Source: Geothrix sp. 21YS21S-2
GTDB lineage: Bacteria > Acidobacteriota > Holophagae > Holophagales > Holophagaceae
Assembly: GCF_030846775.1 (NCBI RefSeq)
Contig: NZ_CP132910.1
Location: 3,847,001-3,911,000, forward strand
Direction of reading: 5' to 3'
DNA length: 64,000 nt
In this document: piece by piece, positions 62,442 to 64,000 of the stretch
How the letters are laid out: the number at the start of each line of letters is the position of its first letter
Position numbering within the stretch: the stretch's first letter is position 1
Translations under genes and position numbers: made by a program
The notes under the pieces: model-generated
Database searches by the model: none
Seen by the model: only the letters and a program-made list of their open reading frames with translations
Told to the model about the DNA's origin: nothing

Positions 62442-62723
62442 TCACCTTCTCCCATGCCCGCCCCCGTCCGTCTGGTGCGCTGGAACGTCCGAACCACTCC
62501 GATGCTTGGCTTTGGGCTCAGGCGGTTCAGTTGCCGAAGGGTTCCCTGTTTCCTTGGTCCACTCTTCCATGATCTTGCACCGGCTGAATGCCTGTTTGAC
62601 AAGGCGGTCGACGAGGTTCCCGACCGTGATCCGTTCCATCGCAGCCTTTACCCGCAAGATCGACATCGTCTCCGAATCGATTGTGCATTGCAGCATTTCA
62701 CGCCCATCGGGAATCCTTGCCAT
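62442..62723 (-). CDS. Small protein, possible ribbon-helix-helix
   Basis: A 93-residue protein. REMLQCTIDSETMSILRVKAAMERITVGNLVDRLVKQAF looks like a ribbon-helix-helix DNA-binding unit, with a polar, unstructured second half. ATG 62723 has GGAGG about eight bases upstream. It is 63 bases from the methylase gene. A possible regulator; not proven. Confidence 0.5.
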   Translation of the reverse strand: MARIPDGREMLQCTIDSETMSILRVKAAMERITVGNLVDRLVKQAFSRCKIMEEWTKETGNPSATEPPEPKAKHRSGSDVPAHQTDGGGHGRR

Positions 62724-62768
62724 CCCACTGACCTCCATTTGGTCAATGACCAGTATGAAGTTATGTAG

Positions 62769-63290
62769 TCAGTGTTTCAAGTCCTCCTCAGGTTGCTGCG
62801 GCCCTGCAAGGCGTCGTATTTTGTCCAAATGCTCTTGCCGGAACCAGCCGAGAATCCCTTTGCGCTGGTCGCCTTGGTAGTAGACCCGCTCGCCGAGAAT
62901 GTAGTCCAAATACAGGCGGGCTCCGGAATGGTGGGTGAACGGGCCGTCGGCCCATCCTCCTCCCCACATCCATGAGGGCAGTAGATCCACGACCTCCACC
63001 TGCCAGCCGAGGGCTTGTCGTGGTCCCTTGGGTTCCTGGGCGGCAAAGGCGGCCAGCGCAAGCTCTGCCATCAGAAGCCCATAACTTCCGTCGTCCTCTG
63101 GATCACGTTCGGTTCCATGTGAGGACGAATGCACGGAGAGATGCCTCACCAGGGGCCAGTGGATACGGCAGGTGCTGGAGATCGTCTGGTGGTCCGTGCC
63201 GGTCATGTCAGCGTTGTCCAGGATGGGGCATTTACAACCGAGTGCCCGGGCCTCAGGGCTTCCAGGGGGAGGTGGCATGGGACAGGTCAT
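62769..63290 (-). CDS. Phage-type protein of unknown function
   Basis: A 173-residue protein. Near its N-terminus MPPPPGSPEARALGCKCPILDNA resembles a short proline/cysteine segment often found in phage and prophage proteins. The remainder has hydrophobic and tryptophan-rich stretches (WQVEVVDLLPSWMWGGGW). Its role is unknown. ATG 63290 has GGAG eight bases upstream; ATG 63278 is possible. It supports a mobile origin of the island. Confidence 0.55.
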   Translation of the reverse strand: MTCPMPPPPGSPEARALGCKCPILDNADMTGTDHQTISSTCRIHWPLVRHLSVHSSSHGTERDPEDDGSYGLLMAELALAAFAAQEPKGPRQALGWQVEVVDLLPSWMWGGGWADGPFTHHSGARLYLDYILGERVYYQGDQRKGILGWFRQEHLDKIRRLAGPQQPEEDLKH

Positions 63291-63309
63291 TTAGGTGACT
63301 CCACTTCGG

Positions 63310-63346
63310 CTCCGGCGGCCCAGCCTTGGGCCACCGGAGTATTTTT
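63310..63346 (+). terminator. Terminator-like hairpin in the 63,291-63,413 gap
   Basis: CTCCGGCGGCCCA (63310-63322) pairs with TGGGCCACCGGAG (63327-63339) with one C/A mismatch, and TATTTTT follows on the plus strand. No plus-strand gene ends here, so it may terminate an antisense or unannotated transcript. It is the only clear structure in the gap. Confidence 0.55.
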
Positions 63347-63413
63347 GGCCGCGCTGTTCACTCGTGGTAGCAAAGATATTTCGAGGCAAGCCTCCTTTGG
63401 GGGGCTCGCATTG

Positions 63414-64000
63414 TCAACCCAGTTCGAACACCTCCATGGATTCCAGCGCCATGAGGCGACCTTCATGGAGAGTGGCGGCCCGTCCTTCCCTGAGCAAGGT
63501 CTTGGCCCTGATGGTCAGGATCTTCTCCTGGAGTTCTTCACCGTGGAACTCATCCTCCAAGGCTCCCTTGAGGGCGTAGTACCAGGCGGTTTCCTTGCCG
63601 TCCACAGCATTGGGGCCGGGCTTTTCATTGAGTGACCGGATCTTCTGGGTTTCGGGAAAGGGCACGCCTTCCATCCACCCATCAAGCGCTTCAGGGTTGA
63701 GCCAGAGCGTAAAGCCCTCCTTGTCGAAGATTGCCAAGGGGTAGAACCTCCCGGTCGAGTACCCCCCAGCGGGAGTCAGGATGGGCACGGCCACCACGTG
63801 TACAACCTGGTGGGCACGGGCAAGAGCAGCCCACGTGGCTCCAGCCTCCTTCAGGAACTTGCACTGGACGGTCGAAGGGGAGGAGAACTTGCTCCCAAAC
63901 ATGAGTTGCATGAAGGAAAAGCCTGAGTTGAACCGGCCAGCGATCTGGTAAAAGGGCGAATCAACCTCCCTGACCCTCACCTCGATCTCCACGCCGCCCC
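63414..64000 (-). CDS. Unidentified island protein, possibly cut by the window edge
   Basis: About 193 residues are visible. GTG 63992 is in frame but the frame stays open to the window edge, so the gene may continue beyond it. Predicted mixed alpha/beta with FMQLMFGSKFSSPSTVQCKFLKEAGATWAALARAHQVVHVVAVPIL. No family recognised. It is on the same strand as the two small genes to its left, so it may be part of one transcript. Confidence 0.55.
   Translation of the reverse strand, partial: GGVEIEVRVREVDSPFYQIAGRFNSGFSFMQLMFGSKFSSPSTVQCKFLKEAGATWAALARAHQVVHVVAVPILTPAGGYSTGRFYPLAIFDKEGFTLWLNPEALDGWMEGVPFPETQKIRSLNEKPGPNAVDGKETAWYYALKGALEDEFHGEELQEKILTIRAKTLLREGRAATLHEGRLMALESMEVFELG

Noticed and set aside
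50655-64000. Integrase, transposase or second attachment site for the island
   Set aside because: No recombinase-like protein and no repeat of the tRNA end was found by reading the sequence. The border on the right must be outside the window if the island model is right.

Overview
The window comes from a GC-rich bacterial chromosome (core genes close to 70% G+C by eye). The gene set suggests an Acidobacteriota member, most plausibly class Holophagae (Geothrix, Holophaga or Mesoterricola-like). This is inferred from a YXWGXW-repeat protein beside a BON protein, S9 peptidases, a complete HdrABC-FlxABCD electron-transfer operon and the general codon use. No rRNA is present to confirm it. Intergenic gaps are short and start codons often overlap the previous stop as ATGA or GTGA.

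Positions 1-50,577 look like ordinary chromosome. From left to right: an LTA-synthase-like sulfatase, an MFS transporter and a small membrane protein; a translation block rplY-pth-rpsF-rpsR; divergent ppk1 and the Fe-S carrier ATPase mrp; envelope proteins (BON, YXWGXW); a signalling block (REC-HDOD, GT2 glycosyltransferase, OmpR regulator, CAP protein, PAS kinase, CheY-like regulator, hybrid kinase); an alpha-amylase-family enzyme, htpG and a PilZ protein; two divergent S9 peptidases; an acetyltransferase; hdrCBA-flxDCBA (34,625-28,089); psd, scpB and a methyltransferase; a motAB stator pair; yebC, ybeY and rsmG; envelope and coiled-coil proteins; pyrF and an M1 peptidase.

An initiator tRNA (tRNA-fMet) lies at 50,578-50,654 with a strong terminator directly behind it. 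To its right the sequence changes character: lower and uneven G+C, longer gaps and accessory genes. I read 50,655 to the right edge as a defence or genomic island inserted beside the tRNA; its far end is outside the window. It holds a HEAT-repeat protein, a DUF6998-like protein, a GIY-YIG nuclease, a multiubiquitin / E1-like (ThiF) / DUF6527-like operon, an XRE regulator with an ImmA/IrrE metallopeptidase, a DUF262-like HNH protein, Vsr, an Eco29kI-like restriction enzyme with its C5 methyltransferase, a small ribbon-helix-helix-like protein and phage-type genes.

The most interesting system is the multiubiquitin operon (56,620-54,548). It makes a two-domain ubiquitin-like protein, an adenylating enzyme and a putative zinc protein. 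The adjacent XRE-ImmA pair is probably its switch: nearly the same 20-bp sequence lies in the promoter of the XRE gene and in the promoter of the multiubiquitin operon.
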